Of a stretch of DNA of 51,617 nucleotides, positions 16,513 through 24,957 are shown in pieces. Positions within the stretch are counted from its first letter, which is position 1; each line of letters opens with the position of its first letter. The notes under the pieces are model-generated. The model was not told the origin of the DNA, made no database searches, and saw only the letters and a list, made by a program, of their open reading frames with translations. A program made the position numbers and the translations under genes. This stretch comes from Rhodospirillaceae bacterium (GTDB lineage Bacteria; Pseudomonadota; Alphaproteobacteria; Rhodospirillales; JABJKH01), in NCBI GenBank assembly GCA_018660465.1, contig JABJKH010000079.1, positions 1 to 51,617 on the forward strand, written 5' to 3'.

Positions 16513-17049
16513 ATGATTATAATTGGACTGGGAACTAATTTAAAGGTTCAGAACTTTAGTTCGCTTCGCGAGACCTGTGGCGCCGCTATGGTAGAAATGG
16601 AACATAGAGGTCTGAAAATAAACAGGTATTCCTCATGGTATCAGTCCCCACCTTGGCCACCTTCTGACCAACCATGGTACGTAAACGGTGTTTGCGCCAT
16701 CACCACGGAATTGAATCCAATAGAACTTTTGGAACAACTTTTTGTGATTGAACAGAAATTTGGTCGGAAGAGATCGGTAAAAAACGCACCTAGAACTTTA
16801 GATTTAGATATATTGGCATACAATGGTGTGGTAACGGACGCCGAATCGGATCCAATTCTTCCCCATCCGAGGCTTTTCGAGAGAGCCTTCGTTTTATATC
16901 CAATTCGCGATATCGCGCCTGACTGGCGTCACCCAGAGACGGGTAATTCTGTATCTCGAATGATAAAGAACTTACCTCAGCCAATAGAGATAAAAAAAAT
17001 GACCGATGGGGAAGGGGCCTTTAAGACGGAATGGGTGCCGCCATCTTAA
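16513..17049 (+). CDS. folK: HPPK: 2-amino-4-hydroxy-6-hydroxymethyldihydropteridine diphosphokinase
   Basis: Transfers pyrophosphate from ATP to the pterin in folate synthesis. The 178-residue product has IIGLGTNL at the N-terminus, YSSWYQSPPWP, the substrate loop QPWYVNGVCAI, FGRKRSVKNAPRTLDLDIL with the metal-binding Asp pair, and LPHPRLFERAFVLYPI. All family signatures are present. The C-terminal extension past residue 150 is unremarkable. It lies just upstream of rpoZ with its own intergenic region, as in many alphaproteobacteria. Confidence 0.94.
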   Translation: MIIIGLGTNLKVQNFSSLRETCGAAMVEMEHRGLKINRYSSWYQSPPWPPSDQPWYVNGVCAITTELNPIELLEQLFVIEQKFGRKRSVKNAPRTLDLDILAYNGVVTDAESDPILPHPRLFERAFVLYPIRDIAPDWRHPETGNSVSRMIKNLPQPIEIKKMTDGEGAFKTEWVPPS

Positions 17050-17092
17050 TAAATTTCTGGGTATGATAAGGAGCGAAATTCGTTCATTTGCC

Positions 17093-17121
17093 TTGATTTA
17101 AGGTAATGTGCAAAATATATA
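17093..17121 (+). promoter_or_regulatory. Sigma-70-like promoter of rpoZ-rsh
   Basis: TTGATT (17093-17098), 17-nt spacer, TATATA (17116-17121), 73 nt before the rpoZ ATG. The match in both hexamers and spacing is good. Confidence 0.6.
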
Positions 17122-17194
17122 AACGGCTCGCTTACCAGCTTTGTTGGTGGGCACCTATTTTTAATTACCGTTTCCCCAGTGGAGAATTAAAGTT

Positions 17195-17617
17195 ATGGCA
17201 CGGGTTACCGTTGAAGATTGTATCGACAAAATTCCCAACCGGTTTGAGCTTGTTATGATCGCTGCTCAGCGGGCGCGAAACATTTCAGCAGGGTCGCAAT
17301 TGGAATTGGAACGCGATAACGATAAAAATCCCGTCGTTGCATTGCGTGAAATTGCTGACGATTTGGTTGAACTCGATACCTTGGAAGAGACCTTGGTAAA
17401 AGGCATGCAGAAGTTTGTTGAAGTCGATGAACCCGTTGACGAGGATATGGACATGGACGCTCTTCAAGATGAAGTCATTGGGGATTCATTCGGTGCGCCA
17501 GCTAAAAAAGAATCATTGGAGATTCATATCGGTGGTGAAGTTGAGGCTCCGCTAGACGAAGTTGCTCTCGAAATGCCAGCAGCTGATGATTCTGACTCGG
17601 ACGAGATCGCTAAATAG
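17195..17617 (+). CDS. rpoZ: RNA polymerase omega subunit
   Basis: Assembly subunit of RNA polymerase, binding the beta-prime subunit. The conserved part is residues 1-65: [23 protein letters not shown], and [12 protein letters not shown]. The 140-residue protein is longer than the 70-90 residues of E. coli, through an acidic tail ([22 protein letters not shown]); extended acidic tails are frequent in alphaproteobacterial omega. It is followed by the RelA/SpoT gene, a conserved pairing that fits omega's part in ppGpp binding to polymerase. Confidence 0.95.
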   Translation: MARVTVEDCIDKIPNRFELVMIAAQRARNISAGSQLELERDNDKNPVVALREIADDLVELDTLEETLVKGMQKFVEVDEPVDEDMDMDALQDEVIGDSFGAPAKKESLEIHIGGEVEAPLDEVALEMPAADDSDSDEIAK

Positions 17618-17693
17618 AAAATAGGTATAACCCACGGCTCTAAATTTGGGCGCTATCAGCGGCCCAATATAAAAATGTTAGGACGCGCGCACC

Positions 17694-19838
17694 ATGATCC
17701 GTCAGTTCGAATTGGTGGAACGGGTTAAGGCGTACGATCCAGGGGCCGATGAGGATGCTCTAAACCGAGCCTACGTTTATTCGATGAAGGCCCATGGTAA
17801 GCAAAAGCGAGCCTCCGGTGATCCTTACTTCTCCCATCCCCTCGAAGTTGCCGGTATATTGACCGAGTTTAAGCTCGACGGCGCGTCAATAATTACCGCC
17901 CTGCTTCACGATACAATCGAAGATACCCTGGCAACTGCCGACGATATCCAACGTCAGTTCGGTGACGAGGTCGCTGGCTTAGTCGATGGTGTGACCAAGC
18001 TTACCCGCATAGAACTCCAGTCCGAAGATTCCAAGCAGGCGGAAAATTTTCGGAAATTTCTCCTCGCCATGTCGGAAGACATTCGGGTGTTGCTGGTTAA
18101 ACTCGCCGACCGACTGCATAACATGCGGACCTTGCACCACATTAAAGGCGCAGAGAAACGCCGCCGCATCGCCATTGAGACCATGGAGATCTACGCGCCC
18201 TTGGCCGAACGCATCGGCATTCAGGAAATGAAGTCGGAGCTAGAGGACCTATCGTTCGCTGAAATTAACGCTGATGCGCGGGCGTCGATTCTGGCGAGAT
18301 TAAACTTCTTGAAGGAAGAGGGCGAAGACCTGGTTCCAGGGATCATCAACGAGCTAACCGACACTCTTAAGAAGAGCGGTATCAAGGCGACAATCGTTGG
18401 ACGAGAGAAAACGCCATATTCGATCTGGCGAAAAATGCGTCATAAGAATATAAGCTTCGAACAACTTTCTGATATAATCGCGTTCCGCGTCATCTTAGAT
18501 TTTCCAGAAGATTGCTACCGGGCGTTGGGATCCTTGCACGGCGCATACCCCGTCGTTCCAGGGCGGTTTAAAGATTATATCAGCACCCCGAAACCGAACG
18601 GCTATAAATCCCTGCACACAAGTGTCATCGGCCCGGCCCGGCACCGCATTGAAGTCCAAATTAGAACCCGCGACATGAACGAGGTCGCCGAATTTGGTGT
18701 CGCCGCCCACTGGACCTACAAACAAAACTCAGAAAAGACAGATGGCCGGCGGTACCGTTGGCTGCGGGAGCTTCTGGAAATTCTTGATAACGCCGCTGGT
18801 CCAGATGATTTCCTAGAACACACCAAGTTGGAGATGTTCCAAGACCAGGTGTTTTGCTTCACGCCGAAGGGCGACATCATCAATCTTCCATTAGGTGCAA
18901 CAGCGGTTGATTTCGCCTATGCGGTGCACACCGAAATCGGCGACCGGTGTGTCGGGGCAAAGATCAATGGCCGCATTGTTCCCTTGGATGCCCAGCTGGA
19001 AAATGGCGACCAGGTCGATATCATCACCTCCAAAGCCCAGACCCCGTCACCGACTTGGGAACGCTTTATCGTCACAGGTAAGGCACGGTCGCGCATTCGC
19101 CGATTTGTGCACGCACAAGAAAGGGATGAATACATCAAACTAGGCCGTGCAATTTTGGAACGGGCCTATGCGGGGGAGGGATATGAGTTTACAGAGAAAA
19201 CGTTGGAATCAGTTCTTACAACGTTTAAAGCCGAAACCCCCGATGATATTTTTCAATCGGTTGGCGATGGCCATCGCACTGGACGAGAAATCCTGGAAGC
19301 CGTCTTCCCGGGCTTAAAGCCTGACGCCAAGGTCGAAAAGAATGTCGTCGACTTGACCGCTAGGAGGGATCAACAAGGCGGCGAAAGTTCAATTCCAATT
19401 AAAGGATTGATCCCTGGTATGGCCGTTCACTTTGCAGACTGCTGCCATCCGTTGCCAGGCGATAGAATTGTCGGCGTCGCTTTTCCAGGCAAGGGATTGG
19501 ATATTCACACAATAGATTGCGAAGCACTGGAACAATCAGAGATCGAAGAGGACCTTTGGTTGGATGTTGCTTGGGATCAGGAAAGTGATGAACTTGTTGA
19601 GGCCGTCGGACGGGTCAACGTAACAGTGCTGCACGAACCTGGGTCCTTGGGGAAACTGTCGACCGTGATTGCAAACAATGGTGGCAACATCAGCAATCTT
19701 AAAACTGTCGGTCGATCACCGCAATTTTTTGAATTAGTTATTGATATTGAAGTGAGAGACGTGAAACATCTGACCAATATCATTGCTGCTCTCAGGGGAA
19801 TTCCATCGATCAATTCTGTGGAACGGGCGAGAAGTTAA
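17694..19838 (+). CDS. rsh: Bifunctional (p)ppGpp synthetase/hydrolase RSH
   Basis: 714 residues with the full long-RSH layout. The hydrolase HD domain (about 25-180) has His48 and the LHDTIEDT motif at His72-Asp73. The synthetase domain (about 230-345) has GREKTPYSIWRKM, RFKDYISTPKPNGYKSLHT and the charged RXKD motif of bifunctional enzymes. A TGS domain follows (VFCFTPKGDIINLPLGATAVDFAY), then a zinc-finger/RIS region (CCHPLPGDRIVG) and a C-terminal ACT domain (VTVLHEPGSLGKLSTVIANNGGNISNL). It makes and degrades the stringent-response alarmone and senses the ribosome through its C-terminal half. It stands directly after rpoZ. Confidence 0.96.
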   Translation: MIRQFELVERVKAYDPGADEDALNRAYVYSMKAHGKQKRASGDPYFSHPLEVAGILTEFKLDGASIITALLHDTIEDTLATADDIQRQFGDEVAGLVDGVTKLTRIELQSEDSKQAENFRKFLLAMSEDIRVLLVKLADRLHNMRTLHHIKGAEKRRRIAIETMEIYAPLAERIGIQEMKSELEDLSFAEINADARASILARLNFLKEEGEDLVPGIINELTDTLKKSGIKATIVGREKTPYSIWRKMRHKNISFEQLSDIIAFRVILDFPEDCYRALGSLHGAYPVVPGRFKDYISTPKPNGYKSLHTSVIGPARHRIEVQIRTRDMNEVAEFGVAAHWTYKQNSEKTDGRRYRWLRELLEILDNAAGPDDFLEHTKLEMFQDQVFCFTPKGDIINLPLGATAVDFAYAVHTEIGDRCVGAKINGRIVPLDAQLENGDQVDIITSKAQTPSPTWERFIVTGKARSRIRRFVHAQERDEYIKLGRAILERAYAGEGYEFTEKTLESVLTTFKAETPDDIFQSVGDGHRTGREILEAVFPGLKPDAKVEKNVVDLTARRDQQGGESSIPIKGLIPGMAVHFADCCHPLPGDRIVGVAFPGKGLDIHTIDCEALEQSEIEEDLWLDVAWDQESDELVEAVGRVNVTVLHEPGSLGKLSTVIANNGGNISNLKTVGRSPQFFELVIDIEVRDVKHLTNIIAALRGIPSINSVERARS

Positions 19839-19887
19839 AATTATTTCTTTAAATTAGATACTTAGACGTATTTTTCTTGGGTGTGTC

Positions 19888-20481
19888 ATGTTCCGTCGCC
19901 GACAAAAACCATCGCTTCCTTCTAAATTACGCGGCTTTGTCTGGCCGCAATCTGGTTGGCGACGGTCCTTTAGTTACATCTTTCACAGGCTCGCACGATT
20001 GCCGGGGACGCCCTATACCCTGGCAGGTGGCTTTGCCTGTGGTGCTGCGATATCGTTTACGCCATTTGTTGGACTGCATTTTATCTTGGGTGGCATCTGG
20101 GCGTGGATCATGCGCGCTAACATCTTGTCATCGGCGATTGGTACCGCCGTTGGAAATCCATGGACATTTCCGTTTATTTGGGTTTGGATTTACGAAACCG
20201 GTAAAATTCTCGATCCATTTCACCATAGCAATGGGACTGTCGACCCGGATTTTGCCCATCTTTTCAGTCAGATGATAGAGGCCACTTTAAAATTTAATTT
20301 TGCTGTGGTGGCCGAATCTGGCTGGCCGATTTTTCGATCCATGCTGATTGGCAGTGTGCCGACCGTTATTGTCACGTGGTTTGCATTTTATTGGGCCTTG
20401 AGGCCTTTGATTAAAAATTACCAACACAACCGCATTCAGCGCCGTACCGCATCATTAAAAAAGGAGGAGGAAGCAAAATGA
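19888..20481 (+). CDS. DUF2062 membrane protein
   Basis: 197 residues. Conserved DUF2062 segments are GTPYTLAGGFACGAAISFTPFVGLHFILG and NPWTFPFIWVWIYETG, with about four hydrophobic helices and a basic C-terminus (RIQRRTASLKKEEEAK). Members are inner-membrane proteins without settled function. A second open frame starting at 19877 overlaps it but lacks any family signal. It overlaps the pdxJ start by 4 nt (ATGA), so the two are translationally coupled. Confidence 0.87.
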   Translation: MFRRRQKPSLPSKLRGFVWPQSGWRRSFSYIFHRLARLPGTPYTLAGGFACGAAISFTPFVGLHFILGGIWAWIMRANILSSAIGTAVGNPWTFPFIWVWIYETGKILDPFHHSNGTVDPDFAHLFSQMIEATLKFNFAVVAESGWPIFRSMLIGSVPTVIVTWFAFYWALRPLIKNYQHNRIQRRTASLKKEEEAK

Positions 20482-21218
20482 CATTGGTTCCCCGCCTCGG
20501 TGTTAACATTGATCATGTCGCTACTGTGCGAAATGCCAGAGGCGGTGCATATCCTGATCCTGCGCGGGCGGCGATCATGGCAGCGGAGGCGGGTGCAGAT
20601 GGCATTACCGCGCACCTCCGCGAAGACCGCCGTCACATCGTTGATGAAGACATTGCCCGGATCATGGACAAAATCGACGTACCCCTGAATTTGGAAATGG
20701 CGGCAACGACTGAAATGACGGCAATCGCCGTTCGCCACCGCCCCCATGCCGCCTGTATCGTGCCGGAAAAGCGCGAGGAACGTACGACAGAAGGCGGATT
20801 AGACGTGGCTGGGGGTGGCGCGAAGCTGGCGGATACTGTTGCTGAGCTAAAGGACGCGGGTATTCGAGTTTCGTTGTTTATTGCGCCTGAAACCGCGCAG
20901 TTGGAAGCCGCCCAGGATTTGGGTGTTCCCGTCGTTGAACTCCACACCGGCACCTATTGCGATCTAACAGGTGAGGCGCGCCTAGCAGAGTTGGAGAAAA
21001 TTCGGGCCGCGGTTGAATTGGCCGACCGCATGGGCATCGAATGTCACGCGGGGCATGGTCTCACGTTCAACTCGGTAAAACTAATCGCCGGGATCCCCAA
21101 CATTCGTGAACTCAATATTGGTCACTTTCTTATTGCCGAGGCGATCTTTACTGGACTGCCGGACGCCATCAAGGAAATGAAGAAATTGATCCGAGAAGCA
21201 CGCTTGACAGTATATTAG
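20478..21218 (+). CDS. pdxJ: Pyridoxine 5'-phosphate synthase
   Basis: Closes the pyridoxine ring from 1-deoxyxylulose 5-phosphate and 3-amino-2-oxopropyl phosphate in DXP-dependent vitamin B6 synthesis. The 246-residue TIM barrel has LGVNIDHVATVRNARG at the N-terminus, AHLREDRRHI, NLEMA, VVELHTGTYC, CHAGHGLTF and LNIGHFLIAEAIF. Length is that of the family. AAGGAGGAGG upstream lies within the end of the DUF2062 gene. acpS follows after 22 nt, the usual pdxJ-acpS pair. Confidence 0.96.
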   Translation: MTLVPRLGVNIDHVATVRNARGGAYPDPARAAIMAAEAGADGITAHLREDRRHIVDEDIARIMDKIDVPLNLEMAATTEMTAIAVRHRPHAACIVPEKREERTTEGGLDVAGGGAKLADTVAELKDAGIRVSLFIAPETAQLEAAQDLGVPVVELHTGTYCDLTGEARLAELEKIRAAVELADRMGIECHAGHGLTFNSVKLIAGIPNIRELNIGHFLIAEAIFTGLPDAIKEMKKLIREARLTVY

Positions 21219-21240
21219 GAAAGTCTTTTAAGGCATTGGT

Positions 21241-21639
21241 ATGATTATCGGAATAGGAACTGACTTGTGCGATATTCGGCGGATTGAGAAAACCCTGGAA
21301 CGGTTTGGCGACCGCTTTACGGATCGAATTTATACCGACTTAGAACGTACAAAAGCTATCCGCCGAGATGCCCCTGCCAATCGCTACGCCATGTTTTATG
21401 CCGCAAAGGAGGCGTGTGCAAAGGCGCTCGGGACCGGATTTCGGGAAGGCGTCTTTTGGCGAGATTTGGGTGTAGAAAATTTGCCGTCCGGGAAACCCTA
21501 CATGGTTCTGACGGGCGGTGCTTTGGCCAAACTCAACTCCTTGACCCCCATTGGTATGACAGCACAAATCGACATCAGCCTGACCGATGAATACCCAATG
21601 GCCCATGCCATGGTCGTGATATCCGCTGAACCCGCTTGA
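21241..21639 (+). CDS. acpS: Holo-[acyl-carrier-protein] synthase
   Basis: 132-residue phosphopantetheinyl transferase that moves 4'-phosphopantetheine from CoA to acyl carrier protein. Motifs seen are [16 protein letters not shown] with the metal-binding Asp, [16 protein letters not shown] with the metal-binding Glu, and the C-terminal [18 protein letters not shown]. It sits between pdxJ and lepB in the conserved order. Confidence 0.95.
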   Translation: MIIGIGTDLCDIRRIEKTLERFGDRFTDRIYTDLERTKAIRRDAPANRYAMFYAAKEACAKALGTGFREGVFWRDLGVENLPSGKPYMVLTGGALAKLNSLTPIGMTAQIDISLTDEYPMAHAMVVISAEPA

Positions 21640-21709
21640 ACACCCTCCATTCGTGCTGTATTGATCGCCGCAATATTACTTATTCCTCAAAGAGATAGTT
21701 AGTTCCTGG

Positions 21710-22438
21710 ATGTCGAAGAATAGCCAAAGCGGCACACGCGAGACCGTCACCACTGTCATATATGCCATCTTGATAGCCTTGGTTATTAGAACCTTCGCCT
21801 ACGAGCCCTTTAACATCCCAAGTGGATCTATGTTTCCAACACTGCTGGTCGGGGATTACCTTTTTGTTTCAAAGTCTTCTTATGGGTATAGTAAATATTC
21901 CCTGCCGTTTTCCCTGCCTCTGATTAGCGATCGTATTCTCGTAGATGAGCCGGAAAGGGGAGACGTCGCCGTATTTAAAACGCCCAGCGATAATGCAACC
22001 GACTATATCAAGCGCATCGTTGGCCTTCCTGGTGACAAAATCCAAGTCGTCGGTGGAATTTTAAATATCAATGACAAGCCGGTAGATCGGCAATTTGTTG
22101 ATCTGCATATCTCATATGACCGCGGACGGCCGATTCAGCAATCCCGGTTTTTGGAAACTTTACCAAATGGCGTCAAACATTACATCTTGGAATCTGGTGA
22201 TGATTTTCCCGCCGACAACACCTCTGTATACACAGTGCCGAAGGGCCATTACTTTATGATGGGTGATAACCGGGACCATTCCAACGACAGCCGATTTCCT
22301 GATGTTGGTTTCGTTCCCCAGGTTAACTTGGTCGGTCGTGCTGAAGTTCTGTTCTTTTCAGTTGATGGAAACGGGTGGCTCTTTTGGGAATGGCCGAAGA
22401 GCCTAAGGTTTGGGCGGTTCTTCACCGGAATTAACTAG
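21710..22438 (+). CDS. lepB: Signal peptidase I
   Basis: 242-residue inner-membrane serine protease that cuts signal peptides from exported proteins. One N-terminal membrane anchor (about 14-30) is followed by the catalytic Ser40 in PSGSMFPTLLVGDY, the general-base Lys101 in TDYIKRIVGLPGD, and the box E motif GHYFMMGDNRDHSNDSR. With only one anchor it resembles the alphaproteobacterial form. rnc follows after 43 nt, the lepB-rnc-era order seen in many proteobacteria. Confidence 0.95.
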   Translation: MSKNSQSGTRETVTTVIYAILIALVIRTFAYEPFNIPSGSMFPTLLVGDYLFVSKSSYGYSKYSLPFSLPLISDRILVDEPERGDVAVFKTPSDNATDYIKRIVGLPGDKIQVVGGILNINDKPVDRQFVDLHISYDRGRPIQQSRFLETLPNGVKHYILESGDDFPADNTSVYTVPKGHYFMMGDNRDHSNDSRFPDVGFVPQVNLVGRAEVLFFSVDGNGWLFWEWPKSLRFGRFFTGIN

Positions 22439-22481
22439 CGCGAAGAACGTTGTATTCGCGCATATTGGCCACGAAAATTAA

Positions 22482-23168
22482 ATGAAACAGCTTGAAAACA
22501 AGCTCGAATATACTTTTAAGCGTCAGGACTTGCTCGAGCTTGCCTTGACTCATTCGAGTGTCGCGGGCGGTCGCGGCCAACAAAATGAATCAAATGAACG
22601 CCTTGAATTTTTAGGGGATCGAGTTCTTGGGCTTACAATTGCAGATCTGGTTTACAGCACCTTTCCAGATGAGCCTGAGGGACATCTGGCACGACGATTT
22701 ACGGCCTTGGTGCGCCGGGAAGCCTTGGCGGTAGTTGGTGGAAAGCTAGGCATTATAGAGCATTTAAATCTGTCTCAATCGGAACGTGACGCGGCTACTG
22801 AGAAAGCCAAGGATAGCATTGTTGCAGACGCGTGCGAGGCGCTTATCGCGGCGATCTATCTGGATGGCGGCTATGAACCCGCCTCTGAATTCATCCTGCG
22901 CCATTGGACGGCGTTGATGGACGCTGATCTGAGACCGCCGATGGATGCAAAGACGGCATTGCAGGAATGGGGGCAGGGCCGCGGTATGCCGCTTCCAATT
23001 TATGTCGAGACAGGTCGCGAGGGTCCCGCACATGCCCCCATTTTTACAGTTCAAGTGTCGTTGAATGATGGACGTGAGGCGACAGGCCAAGGGAAATCCA
23101 AACGCTCTGCCGAACAAGAAGCCGCGAAACATTTGCTCGAACAACTGGATCCAACCAATGACCGATGA
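22482..23168 (+). CDS. rnc: Ribonuclease III
   Basis: 228 residues. The N-terminal endonuclease domain has the signature NERLEFLGDRVLGL, DEPEGHLARRF and KAKDSIVADACEALIAAIYLDGG with the catalytic acidic residues. The C-terminal double-stranded-RNA-binding domain has DAKTALQEWGQGRG and AEQEAAKHLLEQL. It processes rRNA precursors and cuts structured mRNAs. Its 3' end overlaps the era start by 11 nt, so the two are coupled. Confidence 0.96.
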   Translation: MKQLENKLEYTFKRQDLLELALTHSSVAGGRGQQNESNERLEFLGDRVLGLTIADLVYSTFPDEPEGHLARRFTALVRREALAVVGGKLGIIEHLNLSQSERDAATEKAKDSIVADACEALIAAIYLDGGYEPASEFILRHWTALMDADLRPPMDAKTALQEWGQGRGMPLPIYVETGREGPAHAPIFTVQVSLNDGREATGQGKSKRSAEQEAAKHLLEQLDPTNDR

Positions 23169-24069
23169 TCAAGCATCCCCGCGTTGCGGCTATATCGCCG
23201 TTGTTGGTGCGCCCAACGTCGGTAAGTCGACCTTGGTCAATCGGCTTGTCGGATCGAAGGTGTCTATCGTCAGTCACAAAGTTCAGACCACCCGAACACG
23301 GGTACTGGGAATCTGCTTAAGCGAAAATAGTCAAATAGTTCTGATGGATACGCCGGGAATTTTTGAGCCGCGACGGCGCCTGGATCGTGCGATGGTTGCT
23401 TCCGCTTGGTCGGGAAGTGCAGAAGCGGACAGAACCATCGTCCTAATCGATAGCAGTAAAGGCGGCGTCGACAAGAACTCCCGCGCAATTTTAAAGAAGC
23501 TTAACGAATTGAAAATAAAACCGGATTTGGTTTTGAACAAAATTGACTTGGTCAAGAAGCCTAACCTCTTACAGCTTGCATCCGACATAAACCAGACTTG
23601 GGAAATTGGCGAGACCTTCATGGTCTCAGCCGAAAACGGAGACGGGGTAGAGGAACTATTGACGTTCTTCGCAGGCCAAGTCCCAGAGGGTCCGTGGATG
23701 TTCCCGGAAGATCAAATTTCCGACATGCCGCTTCGTTTGCTCAGCGCTGAGATCACAAGAGAAAAACTCTACGAACAGCTACACGAAGAACTGCCCTATG
23801 CTTCAACTGTGGAGACAGAGAGTTGGGAAGAGTTTGAAGATGGATCGGTTAAGGTCCGGCAGATCATCTATATAGAGCGCGATAGCCAAAAGGGAATCGT
23901 GCTTGGCAAAAAGGGCTCAAGAATCAAAGCACTTGGCGAAGCATCTCGACTCGAACTCGAAGACATTATCGGAACAAAAGTTCATCTGTTCCTGTTTATT
24001 AAAGTTAAAGGCAAATGGGGCGACGACCCAGATCGCTATCGAGAATGGAATTTGGACTTTAATGCCTAG
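23158..24069 (+). CDS. era: GTPase Era
   Basis: 303-residue GTPase for 16S rRNA maturation and 30S assembly. The G domain has G1 GAPNVGKSTLVNRLVG, DTPGIFEP (G3), NKIDLV (G4) and SAENGDG (G5). The KH domain at the C-terminus has GIVLGKKGSRIKALGEASRLELE. I chose the ATG at 23158 inside rnc because MTDDQASPRCGYIAVVGAPN is the normal N-terminus; an earlier in-frame start at 23065 would add unrelated residues read from rnc. Confidence 0.96.
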   Translation: MTDDQASPRCGYIAVVGAPNVGKSTLVNRLVGSKVSIVSHKVQTTRTRVLGICLSENSQIVLMDTPGIFEPRRRLDRAMVASAWSGSAEADRTIVLIDSSKGGVDKNSRAILKKLNELKIKPDLVLNKIDLVKKPNLLQLASDINQTWEIGETFMVSAENGDGVEELLTFFAGQVPEGPWMFPEDQISDMPLRLLSAEITREKLYEQLHEELPYASTVETESWEEFEDGSVKVRQIIYIERDSQKGIVLGKKGSRIKALGEASRLELEDIIGTKVHLFLFIKVKGKWGDDPDRYREWNLDFNA

Positions 24070-24154
24070 GCTTAAGGACAAGTCCTAAACCTTTGCGAAT
24101 CGCCAGAAAACCTTATGGTTTAACCTTATGGGTTGGCCGAATGGATTGGCCAAA

Positions 24155-24880
24155 ATGGACTGGACTGACCACGGGATCGTAATTAACGTTCACAAGCACG
24201 GCGAATCGTCGGCGATCGTCACCCTATTAACCGAATCCCATGGGCGGCATGCGGGCCTTGTTCGGGGTGGTTCTGGAAAACGAAAAAGCCCGTTACTCCA
24301 ACCGGGCAATTTACTTCAAGTGACATGGCGTGCGCGGCTAGAAGAACAACTCGGGTCCTTCACCTGTGAGATGGAACGCGCATATTCGTCGGCGGTACTG
24401 GATGACCCGGCTCGACTGGCCGCCTTGAGTTCGTACTGCGCGGTTGCCAATTCAACCTTGCCAGAACGTGTCGATGAGCCCGGTATATTTTCAGCCTTAG
24501 TCGAAATGATGGAAACGCTGCCGGGTCAGGATTGGCAAGAAAACTACGTTAAATGGGAGTTGTACCTATTGTCAGAGTTAGGTTACGGCCTGGATTTATC
24601 TAGCTGTGCCGCAACCGAACAAACAGAAGACCTCATTTACGTTTCACCTAAGTCAGGCCGAGCGGTTTCAGCAGGGGCAGGGGCACCCTATAAATCAAAG
24701 CTGCTGCCTCTCCCCGAATTCTTAATTGAAGACAGCAAATCGGCCAGTCCGGACGATATCTTGAAAGGTCTTGAACTGACGGGCTATTTCCTGTCCCGGT
24801 TTCTTGACGACCATCGTGGCGGGACCTTTCCTGGTGCCCGAGACCGTTTAATTGAATCCCTTCGCAAGAAACCTCGCTGA
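24155..24880 (+). CDS. recO: DNA repair protein RecO
   Basis: 241-residue recombination mediator that loads RecA with RecR and anneals single strands. The N-terminal OB-fold (DWTDHGIVINVHKHGESSAIVTLLTE, HGRHAGLVRGG) is followed by a helical domain with YVKWELYLLSELGYGLDLSSCAATE. The zinc-site cysteines of many RecO proteins are mostly lost (only one is clear). I chose ATG 24155 because MDWTDHGIV is the standard start; the ATG at 24128 adds nine residues. It lies between era and parC as in related genomes. Confidence 0.92.
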   Translation: MDWTDHGIVINVHKHGESSAIVTLLTESHGRHAGLVRGGSGKRKSPLLQPGNLLQVTWRARLEEQLGSFTCEMERAYSSAVLDDPARLAALSSYCAVANSTLPERVDEPGIFSALVEMMETLPGQDWQENYVKWELYLLSELGYGLDLSSCAATEQTEDLIYVSPKSGRAVSAGAGAPYKSKLLPLPEFLIEDSKSASPDDILKGLELTGYFLSRFLDDHRGGTFPGARDRLIESLRKKPR

Positions 24881-24957
24881 GAAGGATAGACACGAGGGGT
24901 TGAGGGTTTTATGTTGAAGGCCGCTATATATAGAGATACCACAAGGTAATACATGCC

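Noticed and set aside
19877-20275. 132-codon plus-strand frame overlapping the DUF2062 gene
   Set aside because: It is the +1 frame of a recognised protein and lacks protein-like hydrophobic patterning or similarity.
24900-24930. TTGAGG-19-TATATA as a parC promoter
   Set aside because: The spacer is too long and the -35 match poor; other arrangements fit no better.
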